A stretch of DNA of 64,000 nt from Blastobasis lacticolella (Eukaryota > Arthropoda > Insecta > Lepidoptera > Blastobasidae). Every line of letters begins with the position of its first letter. Position 1 is the stretch's first letter. The DNA lies in contig LR990043.1 in the NCBI GenBank assembly GCA_905147135.1, forward strand, positions 21,267,584 to 21,331,583. The letters run 5' to 3'. The notes beneath the pieces were generated by a model. That model did not search any database. It saw only the letters and a list, made by a program, of their open reading frames with translations, and was not told where the DNA came from. A program made the position numbers and the translations under genes. Positions 12,291 to 24,311 of the stretch are shown in pieces.

Positions 12291-15200
12291 AGGTGGCGGC
12301 ACCACACACCACAGAGCACTCGCCGTTATATAAACGGATGCGCAATGAGGAATCCTCTTTCCGCTTAGCCAGATTGTCAAGCCGGAAGGTAAAACTCTCC
12401 TCGTCAACAATCGGGCCACCTGACTTTGAATCCAGTCAAATGGAAGAAGCTGATACTGAGGCGCACCTGCCTAGAGATAAAAACAGTACTCCATATGGGG
12501 CCTAAGTTGAGCTTAGGCGATGTGCCGAGGTGAAATAGGTACCTATTGCCTGGCCATGTCCATGGCAACCAGCTTTCTTGATGTCTAATGTGTTCGATTA
12601 TTAATTACCATAACATTGGATTGAATAGATTGATTCTTAAGTGCTTAATTTATTTGTGCTCTCGCCGCATCTGACGTCTGCGTGGTGTTTCATTGAACTA
12701 CATTATGGTAAAATATATAAGGGTATCATCGTCACCAAGAGGACTTATTAGTCGTGTATTTCGGACATAAACGACCATGAGCATGACAGGAAAGAAGTAA
12801 ACCGTACTCAGGAATAACAATTTTGAAATGAAACCCAAACGAAGGCAAATCCCTATTCCGATTAGAAATTAACCCAACATCCAATGTAACAAAATGCATT
12901 TGTGCGAATTCGAATTTCGGTAATAACATTCCGTAAACTAAGCTCGATTGTTTCGTCCACGATTGGATTCCGTAAAACCAAATTAGTTACGTTTTCCAAT
13001 TTCCAATTTAGCCCAGTGTGCTTACAGATTCCAGTGTGTGGAACTGTGACAGGCAATTTCGTACGCTTTCTGGAATCCGTTGCGATTAGATTTTAATACA
13101 GCAGTGTATAGGTAATTAATTCTGAAAATGCTCGCCAGTTTGTTTGATGTCGATGTGGATTTGTAAAGTCGATTAGGGATGGAATTGGTTGGAATTGTGA
13201 TTATTGTGGCACGTGGCAACGACAGTGTGGGTGGCGCCTTATGTAGGAGTAGATATGAGTGTAAAATAATGCTGTGTGAAATATATTGTTCTTTAATCCA
13301 AGTAGGTAATCGCGCAGGATAAGAACCAATGGCAAATCTTTACTTTTTTATTATAGAAAATAGTCTGGTGTTTTGCTAGTTCTGCCATGTAGACTGCCAT
13401 CGCACCTTATGTTAAGTGCAGATGCAGTCTATGGTGACGCACGATGGATGATGAAGTTTTTGTGTCGGAGACCAAAATGATACACAAAACGATAATAACA
13501 GATAGGCTACAATTTAACCCGATATTCAATATTAACTTGTCCTAAATAAAATTGAGTAGATATCCGTCTGTCATTTCAAAATAACAGCGTTTAAGTCCAT
13601 AAGATCATCCATACTTTACTAGTAACTAACTAAACGAGATTTTTAAAGGCGATTCTTATTTATCTGGTGTAATATTCTACTTTAGGAAGCCATAAAATAT
13701 AAGGTTCTCGCTGACATTGAAAACTAGAAAAGCCTGGAAACGTCCAAAGAGACCAATAGACTTCTATATTGAACTGGACTAGCTAAATTAGCCAGCCTAA
13801 CTCACGCATCTAAGGGCAGCTTGCACCAAATTCTTAAACACATTTAAGCTGATACTTAAACAAAAACTTCATACAAAAAAACGTTAAACGTGTTATAGAA
13901 TTTGGTGCAAGCCGGGCTAAAAGTGCGAAAAAAAGGAGCCCTGTATAGGAAATCTAAACATTTCGAGTCTTAACACGACCAACTACAATAAATTCAACGC
14001 AAAGAACACAAAACGGGAACCCATCACTGTTTTCCAAAATGACAAATGAACCATAAAACTCCCCAGTCATCTCTATGGGAGATTTCACTCAAAAATATTG
14101 TCCCAAAACGAATCGAACTGCCACCCTTTCTGTAAACACCCGAATCAATTACCACACCCTTTGCATCGTACCCGTGTTGGAAAGTGGAAGTAATTTGAAC
14201 TGTACCAGCATTTTGTCGTGTTGCTTGCCAGTGGCGCCATCGTACAACCGCAGCACAAAGTTAAGGGTGGAGACATCAATCTGTAGAAACTGCTAGTCAT
14301 CGGCCGTACATTATTTCTGGTGTCTTTCAACGTCTGCTGTCTTGTCCCAATGAATCATGCGCTCGCGGGGAGGAAATGACGTATTTCAAGTGAAAAATAT
14401 TTTGGTACAAGTGAACCCTTGCTGAGGGGTAATGAACTGTGTTTGGAAGATGACGAGACGCTGAGAGACTGAAGTCTAGTTTTGTTTGAGGCATTGATTT
14501 GTTATACAAAAGCTAGTACTATAGCATGTATGCTCTGGCAGAGCTTTGGTTAGGTCGGGCTCTAGGATAGCTAGGCTTTTAGGAGGGGTTATCGTTCCGA
14601 CAGTGTGGCGGTGGCTTTAGTAGGTTAAGCGAGTTGGGATTAGGCTAGCCAGCATTCGGGTAGATTTGGGTAGGACGTAGTTATTGGCTCCTGGGTTCTC
14701 TGGGTGGCCTAATTCCGCAAATAAAGCGTTCACCTCGTTAAGTGAACTGTTGTCGTTACAACAGTACCTATATTAAAGAGTTAGAAAGAGGAGCCGTTAG
14801 GAATTGTATGTATGAGTTATAAAAATGGATCAGTTAGGAAGTGGACGAGTTGCGAAACTGGATGAAGTCATCCTGATTGTTATAAAATAACCAGTAGATT
14901 CGTATTAGATTTGCTGGCAGTAAGATCAATCATGTTATCGTAGGTATTTTTTGCACGAACCTCTGCCTATCTTGTGTTTTGGTTATGTCTAGGTATCTAT
15001 TATGTCTTGTCAGAAATCAGAAATCATTTATTGTAAAACCTTCAAGAAGAACCTGAAACCACCCCGTCCACGTGGACGTGTCAGTATTTATCTACCATAT
15101 GGTAGATATGGTATATACTTATATCAGATATTTTAACTATAGGAAAACTCTACAGAACGGACATTATACCTGAGGTAGGGACTGTAAGGATATTTGGCGC

Positions 15201-15339
15201 AACCATAGCGACGGACGAAAGACGAGTGCAAGGCATATTAATGACTGATTGTTTACAATAGATATCATATTTTGATAGTAGAGTTATTCTTAACTAATAA
15301 ATAAATAAATTGGCATTAATGTCCTAGTTGTGCTTGCAC
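12291..15339. other. No gene; small MITE at 13819-13912
   Basis: No exon is supported. The stretch 14517-14770 is G-rich and ends with AATAAAG and a TTACAACA end, and could be a solo LTR. I could not find a clear target duplication, so this is only a suggestion. Confidence 0.35.
13819..13912. mobile_element. 94-bp MITE-like fold-back
   Basis: Ends GCTTGCACCAAATTCT and its inverse AGAATTTGGTGCAAGC flank an AT-rich middle containing TTAAAC motifs. Confidence 0.65.
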
Positions 15340-15530
15340 GAGGGCCCGGGTTCCGCCTTGACCATGATCCAGGATTTGGCATATCAGGTAATTACAGTGG
15401 ACTGTCATGTTATGCTTAACTAAAAGAGCAGTAAAATTAGGATTTGGTCACCAAACGTGGAGATATGGCAGATGCCTCCACTGATATAAGAAGGCTTAAG
15501 TCCAGCTGTGGACTGTTATGAGCTGTTGAA
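15340..15530 (-). repeat. Partial family A SINE followed by decayed family B
   Basis: Reverse SINE tail (GCACGAGGGCCCGGGTTCCG, CATGATCCAGGATTTGGCA) at 15340-15400, then a weak reverse family B match ending near TGGACTGTTATGAGCTGT. Confidence 0.5.
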
Positions 15531-15927
15531 GTGATGTGATACCTTGTAGTTTACTATTATGGTTGACGTCATGCGCAGAATGACTACAAATAGCACCATC
15601 TGAATCAAACGCTACACTTAGGTAACCAAATAATATAACATTAACATGTAATTTCACACAGAGCGCATTTAATGTAACGTTAGCCAACAGCAATTTTATC
15701 ACAATCACACCGCAACAAATGATGCAATATCGTTTGAAAAAAAAGAGAATCCCATGAAAGATTAAAGTAGAACATTTTTAGCATACGAAGTTGATGATTT
15801 CATATTTATTGCCGACAATTTAAGATAACATTTTCAAAGTTGTAACTAAGTTGGAAACACATCTTATGTATTGAATGATAATAGTGAAAAGCTTGATAAA
15901 GCCTCTTGGCTCTTCTCTTAGTTATTT

Positions 15928-15933
15928 TTTATT
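15928..15933 (-). promoter_or_regulatory. Poly(A) signal of the Sox gene
   Basis: AATAAA on the minus strand, about 155 nt after the stop codon of the Sox reading frame. Confidence 0.5.
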
Positions 15934-16087
15934 ACCTACTCTCTATAAGGTAAAGTTTTAGAGTATTACTAGTCTCCACGTCGCGTCGTCTAAATAATCT
16001 ACACCCAGCAACTTGTGTACTTCCACTTTGCTAAGTTCACGTTCTATTCATTCGAGATTTGAGTCCCTTCCAACAGCATCCAGTTGC

Positions 16088-16762
16088 CTACTGAACTCCA
16101 AAAGGATAATGATAAGAAATCCTAGCGACGTCTCCTGGCACATAGTGAAGATCCTGGTAAGCTTTCACCATCATCTGCTGGTTTACTACAGCAAATGGCC
16201 TCGGAGATATACTCTCAATCGACGGCAGAGGCCGCAGTTCAAGACTTGGCAACGTCTCCTCCTTGGGACGTATCGATGTCGGCACATACGTCGGCTGCTG
16301 AAGCGTAGGAACTGTGTAACTTAGCATGTTGTTGTACATAAATTGCTCTGGATAGTTTATGGGGATCTGATAGTTCTGCTCGGACCTCGGCTCGATTTCC
16401 ACAAACGTGTCCCTGGTCGAGTAAAGCGATGGATTCGAGTATGCTGAAGAATCGATTCTGTTTTTGCGTCGAGGTCGGTATTTGTAGTCTGGATAGTCTT
16501 GCATGTGTTTTATCCGTAACCGCTTCGCTTCGTCGATGAAAGGACGTTTCTCCGCTTCATCTAGGCTCTTCCATTCCAACCCTAAACGCTTCGATATCTC
16601 TGAGTTGTGCAATTTCGGGTTCATCAACGATATCTTCTTTCTTTGCAGCCTCGACCAGACCATGAACGCGTTCATCGGTCGCTTTATGTGGTAAGGATTC
16701 AAGGCTCTTGACATCTTTGATGATGGCTTCATTGGTGTTGTGGGTTCAATTGGATAGGCCAT
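16088..16762 (-). CDS. SoxB-group HMG-box transcription factor, single exon
   Basis: A 224-residue protein. An HMG box (about residues 25-95) has the Sox signature [11 protein letters not shown], then [29 protein letters not shown] and [10 protein letters not shown]. Known Sox proteins bind the DNA minor groove at ACAATG-like sites in the nucleus and control cell fate. The RPRRK end and overall match point to group B (Dichaete, SoxNeuro and Sox21 relatives), but orthology is not settled. I chose the ATG at 16762 because the frame extends upstream only to a GTG, while this ATG has A at -3 and G at +4. The box deviates from the usual SoxB pattern: [13 protein letters not shown] where RGQRRKMA.xNPK is typical. 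The C-terminal half is Pro/Ser/Tyr-rich with no known domain. The gene is intronless and antisense to the Piezo gene downstream. Confidence 0.88.
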   Translation of the reverse strand: MAYPIEPTTPMKPSSKMSRALNPYHIKRPMNAFMVWSRLQRKKISLMNPKLHNSEISKRLGLEWKSLDEAEKRPFIDEAKRLRIKHMQDYPDYKYRPRRKNRIDSSAYSNPSLYSTRDTFVEIEPRSEQNYQIPINYPEQFMYNNMLSYTVPTLQQPTYVPTSIRPKEETLPSLELRPLPSIESISPRPFAVVNQQMMVKAYQDLHYVPGDVARISYHYPFGVQ

Positions 16763-16814
16763 AGTGAATATCAACAATGTGGCTGTCTTCCTAGCAAACA
16801 CCTCAAAGTTTATT

Positions 16815-16853
16815 GTATCTGATCACACTTCCCGGCATTTGCGTTCCATATAG
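16815..16853 (-). promoter_or_regulatory. Candidate TATA box and initiator of the Sox gene
   Basis: On the minus strand CTATATGG (16853-16846) lies about 32 nt upstream of an arthropod-like initiator TCAGAT with its A at 16820. That is the usual TATA-to-start spacing. It predicts a 5' leader of 58 nt before the ATG at 16762. Confidence 0.45.
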
Positions 16854-18707
16854 TTCTTACAATTCTCCTACAACACTTGCGATGCCCAGTGCACAATTCA
16901 AAGACTTTAACACAGAAATCACACCGGAAGTTTCTTCGACCTTATCACATAACTGGACACAAATCCAGAGCCACTTGAGGATTTCGGTGCTTGTTCTTAG
17001 AGTAAAGAGTAAATGCAGATCACGCCATCCTCGGGCGTCGGAACCGCCGGGCCTGCCGGGCCACACTGACCGGCAGCACCCTGAATGCCGTCATTATACC
17101 AACAAAGGCCAGCCCACAATTGGAATGACAATTTTCCACGTATTATTCGCCGTTGAATAAAAGAGCGGCGACAATGCTCTGATTGCTCACAAATTGTCAA
17201 ATGATACTGCTGTATGTTTTGTGCGAGGCGCGCCTGCTCACTGATCTATTAAAAGCAACCGGTACGGTCGGCTAAGTGGACGGTAGAGTCAGCATGGAGA
17301 TATTAGATTCGATTATTTTACAATACTCAACATATTTGTTGCTATTTTAATGAAGATGTAGCGGATTATAGTTCTCTGTAAACGTTAATCAGGGTGATGG
17401 TTGTGTTTATAATGATGAGTTGGTACTACGTTCCCTAGGGGAACGTAGTACCCTACGTTAGTAACGTAGTAACGTTCCCTACGTCACGTAGGGGATCGAT
17501 GCAGTTTCGGTTTATTCGTTTTGTGTTTGTCTTGCTTTCAGTCCCAGAGCACCAATTTATAAGAAGTTTACTTTCTTAACTAAGTTATTGAAGTCCATAG
17601 GCGGCGGTAGCCCTTTCCATCAAGTGGCCCGCCATTTAACATTAAAACTGCCTGTGTCTGCCATTTAACATTAAAAAAGCAACAGCTCTCCGTAAATACT
17701 CTGGTTAATATATGTGTAAGAAAATGTTGAGTCATCACAGGTTTGCTTTTAGCTATCAACTGGAGTAAATGAATTCGTAATTTGCTTAAGGATGACACCG
17801 AAATTAGCTAAACCACAATTTTCCGAACCTAGAATTCGCACTTCCCAAGGTAGTCATAAACATATTATTTACAAAGCCGATGCAAGAGTAAACACAATTG
17901 TTGCACTAGTATATCTTATGCTACCTAGGTATATTCAATCCGCGCCTTCTATAACATTGTGTAAAGAAACATAATGGAATAGGAGTGGACAGAGCACAAG
18001 TCTAATGGTTCCATTTAACTGAATTAGATCAGGGATTTGTTTGGCTCAGGGCTATTCACACGGATGCTATTCGGGAAATCGTTGGATTAAAATGCGATTG
18101 TGTACCTATTGATATCTAGTCGTTGCTGGACTATCATGGTCATTGGCATTAAATATCTAATAATAATCATCATCAACGCCCTATAACTGTCCACTGCTAG
18201 GCTAGTCACCTCCACATTTAAGGAGAGTTTTGCTATGATCTACAAGCCTGTCATGCGGAATGAAGATTCGAAGAAGATTGAAGAGGCTCGTCTGCTCTAT
18301 TTTGGTCTGGTAGGTTTGGTAGCTAGTTTCATACTGCGTATATCCCACAGATACGTGGGTGTAGGTATCTAAACTTGCCGGTACCAGGAAAGAAGTCCCG
18401 CAGTAGACCCAAGAAACGATGCATTGACATCGCCGAGTCGGACGCGAGAGACAAAGGCTTACGGCACGAGGACGCCGTCAAGCGGGCGAAGTGAAAAAGA
18501 AAGAACATGTAAGCGGACCCTGGCAGGAGCCGGGGTTAACCGCTTGGTTGATGATGAAGATAAACTTTTGTTGGCTGACACCGATGTTATTTAGGAGAGT
18601 TACGCCATAACTTTCACGCTTGTCAGGGAGATTGGAGATCACAGTGTTGTAAAAAACAACAGAAAATGCTACAGCCCATTTTCTGCTGCAATAGTAAAAA
18701 AATACAA
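16854..18707. other. No exon recognised; palindrome at 17422-17452
   Basis: Upstream region of the Sox gene. It has a GC-richer patch at about 17030-17110 with overlapping minus-strand frames that I do not recognise, and repeated ACGTAG motifs near 17422-17500. No Piezo exon is seen. Confidence 0.4.
17422..17452. repeat. Perfect 14-bp palindrome upstream of Sox
   Basis: GGTACTACGTTCCC is exactly inverted after a TAG spacer. It is followed by more CTACGT/ACGTAG copies up to about 17500. Its role is unknown. Confidence 0.8.
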
Positions 18708-18835
18708 CATCTTCGAGTTCGAGGGTCCGGGATCCGCCTTGACTGAGATCCAAGATTTGGTATACCAAGTAATAACAGCAGAACGACTGCTACCTATATG
18801 ACCTCCGTGACCCCGTTCTTTCATGCCACCACCAC
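18708..18835 (-). repeat. Partial family A SINE
   Basis: Reverse SINE tail beginning GAGGGTCCGGGATCCGCCTT and ending near CTCCGTGACCCC. It is followed immediately by a second reverse copy. Confidence 0.55.
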
Positions 18836-18839
18836 CAGA

Positions 18840-19087
18840 CCAGATTATATTACGGCAGATCAGGTAAGTAGTTACAGTGTAGCAACTGCCATCTGACCAC
18901 CGTGACCCTTTTAACAGGGGAACCTAACTAGATTGAATCATGGTTACAACATATAGTCGCCTGTATGCGCAGGTTTCATCAGGATGTTTTCCCTCACCGT
19001 AAGAGCATCGTTTGGTGTTCAACTAATGCGCCTATATAACTCAGAAATGGGTCATACGTTGCGGCGCTGGGGTTCGAACCCGGTACC
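18840..19087 (-). repeat. Family A SINE with truncated tRNA-like head
   Basis: Reverse copy running from the tail to the B box (GGTTCGAACCCGGTACCTCTC at 19071-19091 in plus orientation). The head is cut off where a reverse family B copy begins, which indicates insertion or recombination at that junction. Confidence 0.7.
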
Positions 19088-19245
19088 TCTCGCTGGAAAA
19101 TGTGCAGCAGCATTTTCCATTGTATTATTTAAACGCTGCGATCTCCAACCCGCCTGCCAAGCGTGGAGATTATGGCAATAACCTCCCCTTTCGTGGGAGA
19201 GGTGTGTCCCTAAGTCCTGCAGTGGACTGTTACGGGCTGTGATGA
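19088..19245 (-). repeat. Family B interspersed repeat
   Basis: Reverse copy from TGGAAAATG through CAACCCGCCTGCCAAGCGTG to GTTACGGGCTGTGATGATGA. It joins directly to the truncated SINE. Confidence 0.7.
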
Positions 19246-20789
19246 TGACCTCGCGCTAACGAGTCTGACCCCAAAAACACTAGGCCATCTGCTTTAATAG
19301 TATTGCTTCGTTTAAAGTAACCACCTACTCTAGTCTTTGTATGGGACTGATGGCGCGTCAGCTGTTCTTGATTTGCAACTAGCGACCCGTCCCTGCTCCG
19401 CACGGGTTTTCTCGATTTTACTTTAATGTAATATGCGTATATTAGGATTGTTTGTGTACCTAAGTACATATAAACCTTTTGGAAGAAACTCTCTAACCGA
19501 TGGTGAAAACCGCATTAAAATCCGTAGCAGTTAAGGAGTTAGCGAAAATACATATCCTACATGCAGACAAACAGACAGCGAGGCAAGTGATTTTATTTTA
19601 TAAGTACTATGTAAGATAAATTGTATTAGATGTTTTTGTTTTATTTGTTTTTTTTTTTTTTTAGGATAACCAACAAGACTTACACTAACAAAGTTATAGC
19701 ATCTTATAGCTAAAATATTTTCTGTTTCTAAGTGCAGCCTTAATTATAGGTTACCACGACAAGGAATATAGACAACTTCGTTTAACATATTACTTAACGT
19801 ACATTATTGTTTAACTTACTTAAAGTATTATAAATGTATTTTTTGGAAAAACTATGTTAAGTATGTAATAAAATATTAAATGTTTAAATATGTAGGAAAT
19901 ATCAGCAACGTGGACGGCGGTTTATTAAATTTTGCGATATATACCTACAACCTTGAAAATACCAATATCGGAGACCTGTTAGGGTTCAGCGACAGATAGA
20001 GAGGTAACAATTTTCTTTTTGATTGTTCCAGCGAATTGTTCCATAGATATAGATATGGGTACGAGAAGTGCCAATGGCTTAATGTACTACATACATTTCT
20101 AATATATTCGTTCCATTATATTGCCTTCACTAGCCGCTACACATTTGATGGGGTGTGGTGGGCAGTAGATGTTGAGGAGGTCACGTAAGTAGTCGTCTTT
20201 GATGAAATGGCCTAAATTCGCTAAGCTACGATTTTCATTTATTTTTCTATTGTTTTCTCTTATAGGAGGTATCTACTAAATTAGATTGTAGATAGTTATT
20301 TATTTCATCTGTAATAAATTATCTTACTGCAAATAAAACTATTTTTATAACTGCTACCGCCATCTTCACGCATACTCGGATAATAAGCAAGACAAGCAAA
20401 ACAAAATGAAAATGATGGAGTAGCACAAAATGACTATAACGCTATCTGTTGGCATTTGTTTGAATAAGTTCAAACATTTTTACACCCTGGGTCAAAGTTG
20501 AAAATTAGGGTTGTGACAAAGGTAAAAGCTTTTAGCGATTGCCACTAGATGGCATGCCAGTAGTCGCGCAACCCGTCGCCACAACCGGATAGACGTGCGG
20601 TCGGTATCTTCAGAATTATTGTAGATGGCGCAAGATGCGTGTTTTGGTACCAAATAATAAATTAAGTATACACAAGAAATTACCGATAGATAAGGCTTAT
20701 ACAATTCGTTAAAATAAAATGTATATTTTTGAGACATCAGTCATAATACAGTATCTCAATAATATGACTTCCTAAAAATTCAGCAAAAA
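19246..20789. other. No gene; Helitron-like fragment near 19380-19560
   Basis: ACTAGCGACCCGTCCCTGCT at 19378 resembles a reversed Helitron 3' end. The rest is AT-rich with no supported exon. Confidence 0.35.
20785..20789 (-). terminator. RNA polymerase III terminator of 5S copy
   Basis: Five T residues on the minus strand directly follow the 3' end of the 5S sequence. Confidence 0.65.
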
Positions 20790-20907
20790 GCCAACGGCAC
20801 GCGGTGTTCCCAGGCGGTCACCCATCCAAGTACTGAACGCGCCCGATGTTGCTTAACTTCGGTGATCGGACGAGAACCGGTGTTTTCAACATGGTATGGA
20901 CGTTGAC
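20790..20907 (-). rRNA. 5S ribosomal RNA gene copy
   Basis: The minus strand reads as a nearly complete insect 5S rRNA of 118 nt. It has the conserved blocks GAAGTTAAGCAAC, GTACTTGGATGGGTGACCG and CCTGGGAACACCGCGTGCCG, and the ends can pair (GTCAACG with CGTTGGC). A T-run follows at once. It is a single copy rather than a tandem array. Compared with the insect consensus as I recall it, a few changes are of CpG-decay type (for example CATG where CACG is expected), and the second base is T rather than C. It may be a functional orphan or a decaying retro-copy. Confidence 0.85.
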
Positions 20908-20968
20908 AATTTTAGTAGCTAATATTTTAGATACATTAGTCAAAGTATCTACAGTATAAGAAGTTATT

Positions 20969-21230
20969 TTATCTACACTCATAGCGTAATGTTCCAATTA
21001 CATATTCGAAAACAGTCGTTTAAGGGTACACTTTTTTCACGCCAGTACATATATAATTTTTTTTTAAATTACTTTTCGGTACGGCATTTCCCATACTATT
21101 TTCATTACAGCTGTATCGAAAAAGAACTTTATCTACACTCATAGTGTAATTTTCCAATTTCATATTCGAAAACAGTCGTTTAAGGGTACACTTTTTTCAC
21201 GCCAGTCTATAAAATTTCGAAAAATAACTT
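20969..21230. repeat. 157-bp spaced direct repeat
   Basis: The block TTATCTACACTCATAG through AAGGGTACACTTTTTTCACG occurs at about 20970-21045 and again at about 21129-21206, with few changes. The second block starts the MITE at 21127. Confidence 0.7.
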
Positions 21231-21583
21231 TTTAATCATTATGCAACACTTTTATTTTTTTAAATTTTGTCGGGCGCTGGGACACGGCGAAATGTACGCT
21301 GAATATCTAGATGTCTTTAACAAATTCAAAATTTAAATTTTTCTTTTTATATTTCTGTGAAACTATTTTCCCGCCAAACAGAATATTTCTTCTAATTGTT
21401 GTAATTTGTGTTTGTAAATGTTTTTTCTTATTTGAATCAATTAGTAGTAAAGTGAATTTCCTGCCGCTTGATTTCCTCGACGCGTAGATACAACAGAACT
21501 GACTCGCAGCTTAGGCACTTCCAGAAAAGTTGAGAAAATTATAGGTACGATATTTTAACATAAAAATATGAGTGTAGATAAAG
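21127..21583. mobile_element. 457-bp MITE with perfect 16-bp TIRs
   Basis: CTTTATCTACACTCAT (21127-21142) is exactly inverted at 21568-21583. The inside is AT-rich and non-coding. The partial tandem copy upstream at 20969 has the same left end. Confidence 0.7.
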
Positions 21584-22830
21584 TAGTGTATGCAACTGCA
21601 TATAATTAGGTATTATATGACAGTTGCACAAACTACTATTGCAGATGATGTGAAGTGCATGCCACTAAACATAATAAGTAGGTACTTATAATTTCTTGCT
21701 TGGCTTAATAGTATAAATCTTTTTTATAATAAATTATTTATTCAATAAACAACTATACCAATTAATTAATCCAACTTGTTATAAAACTTACAAAATATAA
21801 TATTATTAATGAAAGAAAAATGCCTCATTAGGGCTTTTACTTGGATGTCGTCTTTTTAAAATTTGTAGTATAATGATGATCTTTTTAGTTAAAGAGAATA
21901 GACATACCTACTTACCGCATATCTGCCTAGTTTTACAAACACAAATGAGGTACCTAGGTAAATTAATACCTATACATATTAGTAGGATGTGTCATCTCAG
22001 ACTTATTTATAGCACAGTTAATATAGCGAGTCGATCGTGTTTCTGTTTCCTAAAAATCGGAAATTTTGTTAATTATGTCTAGATAGAGACCTACGTGAAT
22101 TAATGTTATCAGCTGTTCTATTTATATTTTAATTACGACAATAGGTATAAAGTGATTGTGTAGAGATATACAGTGAAATGTGTTTCCAGTTTTTTTTCCT
22201 TAATGATTCTTGTATGATTCATAGTTATAGAACTTAGAAAATCAGTTAGTCCTTCTTGGCATTTTTCGTCACTCGTCGTGGAGTAGGGCAGACGTCTTTT
22301 TATAATTTTTATTCAAAATTAATATTGCTTGCTAATCAAATTTGAGCCATAAGTGTATTCGATTCAGGGCTTGCTATAATTTGTAACTGTAAACTCGCTT
22401 AGGCCTAATCGTCGTTGTTGTTCACAATGTTGTGAACTCCGCTAGGTGGTGCCACACGTCTCTACGGAAGAAAGAGAGCGTTAATATTTTTGTTTCAATA
22501 AACCAGGTGAGTACGTATTTTTAATCAAAACATTCAAATTGCAACTAATTCAGTTGTTTGTGAGGAGTAAATGTTGCTTATTTTGACTCAATCACTTCCT
22601 AAAGTTCATAAACACATTAATTACTGCACTTAAAAAATTTCAAATCGTACTTTTGACTTACCTACGGCACAGCTTATGTCGATGAGCCTAAAAGTAACGA
22701 ACTCAGTACAGCAGATACCTAATTCTGTACCTAATTCCAAAATTCCAATATCCGAATGCAGTGGATAGTCAGTATGAAATAACTCGTAAAGAGAGAGCGA
22801 GATATGCAGTATGAAATAACTCGTAAAACA
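21584..22830. other. No gene recognised
   Basis: AT-rich sequence with no supported exon, RNA or named repeat. Confidence 0.4.
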
Positions 22831-23656
22831 CTAGTGTTATGCAAAATTTAGTTTGATTGACTACTAAAAACTAAAACTAACAAATTTAGTTTTATGTAAC
22901 GATTGAAAATTGAATTAGTTTCAATCTTGTGATGACTAATTTAGTCGACCTTTTAGTTTTAATTTTTAGTCATGATTGATAGTTTTGATTAAAATTCCAG
23001 TAAGTAAAAGATGGCGTTATGAGTATCAATTTGAATTGTAGTTTATGTAAAAACTGAAACAAAAGCAATTTGGGTGTTGAAATATAGAAAGTGAGTTGGC
23101 CCACGCAGTGCGATCGAGTTCCGTTGCTCTAAAATTGCATGAGATGAGATATTTCTGCCAGTATAGTATTATATCATTATTATTATTAGTATTATTAACT
23201 GTGGTGTGGTAAAGACGACAAAAAATACATATTTCCGAGAACAATATGATCCCAGAAGTTTGTAAGCTCATCTGAGTTAGTCTTTAAAGGATTTTTGTGT
23301 CGGAGATACTTCTCCATAGATACATATAAGTACTATTAAGTATCTACTACTATAAGTAATTAAAATAAATAATTACTGTTATCTTGGTTCTAACAGAGAT
23401 CGCCAGCGACTACAATTAACTTACAGTTAAGCTGGTTGTCTGTTCGTCCATCTATGATTACTCTAAATTCAGATATTTTTAGTTTCTAATATTTTATAGA
23501 AAAGTTAGTTTAACTGAAAACTAAAATTGATGACTAAACATTTAGTCATAACTAAAACTTTTAGTTGTGATTTATTTAGTACAACTAATTTAGTCACTTA
23601 ATTTTTAGTTTGACTAATCAATCAATTGAAAAAAATAGTGATTGCGCCCAACACTG
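22831..23656. mobile_element. Possible hAT-like non-autonomous element
   Basis: The right end is the inverse of CAGTGTTGGGCGC and the left end reads CTAGTGTTATGC, a weak inverted match. Both flanks are packed with TTTAGT/ACTAAA motifs in opposite orientation. No 8-bp target duplication is clear, so the boundaries are tentative. Confidence 0.4.
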
Positions 23657-23689
23657 ACATTGATGTAGTAGGTTAGTCCATTGTGAAGC

Positions 23690-23889
23690 AAGGCGAGGTC
23701 ATTACCGTGTCTAGATACCTTAAGACCAACCAAGGCCTTAGCAGGGTTGGACATGAAGGCCTTCTAAGCAAGCTTCCCTCATTTGGTATTGGAATTTCCT
23801 GTTCGCTAGTTCAAGCTATCAACGTAGGACTTCCTCAGGGGTTGATTCTTACCGCTACTCTTTTTTTGTTGCATATGTACGACCTTTGA
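23690..23889 (+). pseudogene. Reverse transcriptase fragment of a Jockey-like LINE
   Basis: A frame of about 65 codons ends NVGLPQGLILTATLFLLHMY followed by DL. That matches the conserved G-x-PQG-x-x-x-x-P-x-LF block of non-LTR reverse transcriptases, with the P replaced by A. It stops right after, and neither the YADD motif nor the rest of the ORF is present. Confidence 0.6.
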
Positions 23890-24311
23890 ATGTGCAGAAG
23901 ATACCACAGCAACCGACAAGGCACGTAACCACACGAATCATTTTGGCTCGTTTTTTCTAATGGATACAACCGTTGTTTCAATATTCTGTAGTACAACTAA
24001 AGATTGAAACGCTTTGTCAACTATTTCTAAACGAACCGTAGCTTTGACAGTGGAGCTATTGCAGATAAAGCAACCTTTCCTGGGGTTTTAAAGGTGGACC
24101 AAGCTTTGGTGATTGATATGATATCTGGTTTTATTAATATCCAAAGATAACAGTGATCACTTTCCATCAGGTCTACCGATTAACTATCAGAGAAAACCGC
24201 ATCAATCAAATTGATACGGAAAATCATCAAACGGTATTGCCCTTCAGGAGCTACGATGCCACAGGCAGAGACACAGATACATAGTCAAACTTATAACACC
24301 CCTCTTTTTTC
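23890..24311. other. No gene recognised
   Basis: Intergenic or intronic AT-rich sequence. No exon upstream of the first Piezo exon was recognised here. Confidence 0.4.

Noticed and set aside
14517..14770. Solo LTR
   Set aside because: The ends resemble TG...CA and an AATAAA-like signal is present, but no clear 4-6 bp target duplication could be found.
16763..16801. Longer Sox start giving a 237-residue protein
   Set aside because: The upstream start is GTG, not ATG; the ATG at 16762 has good context.
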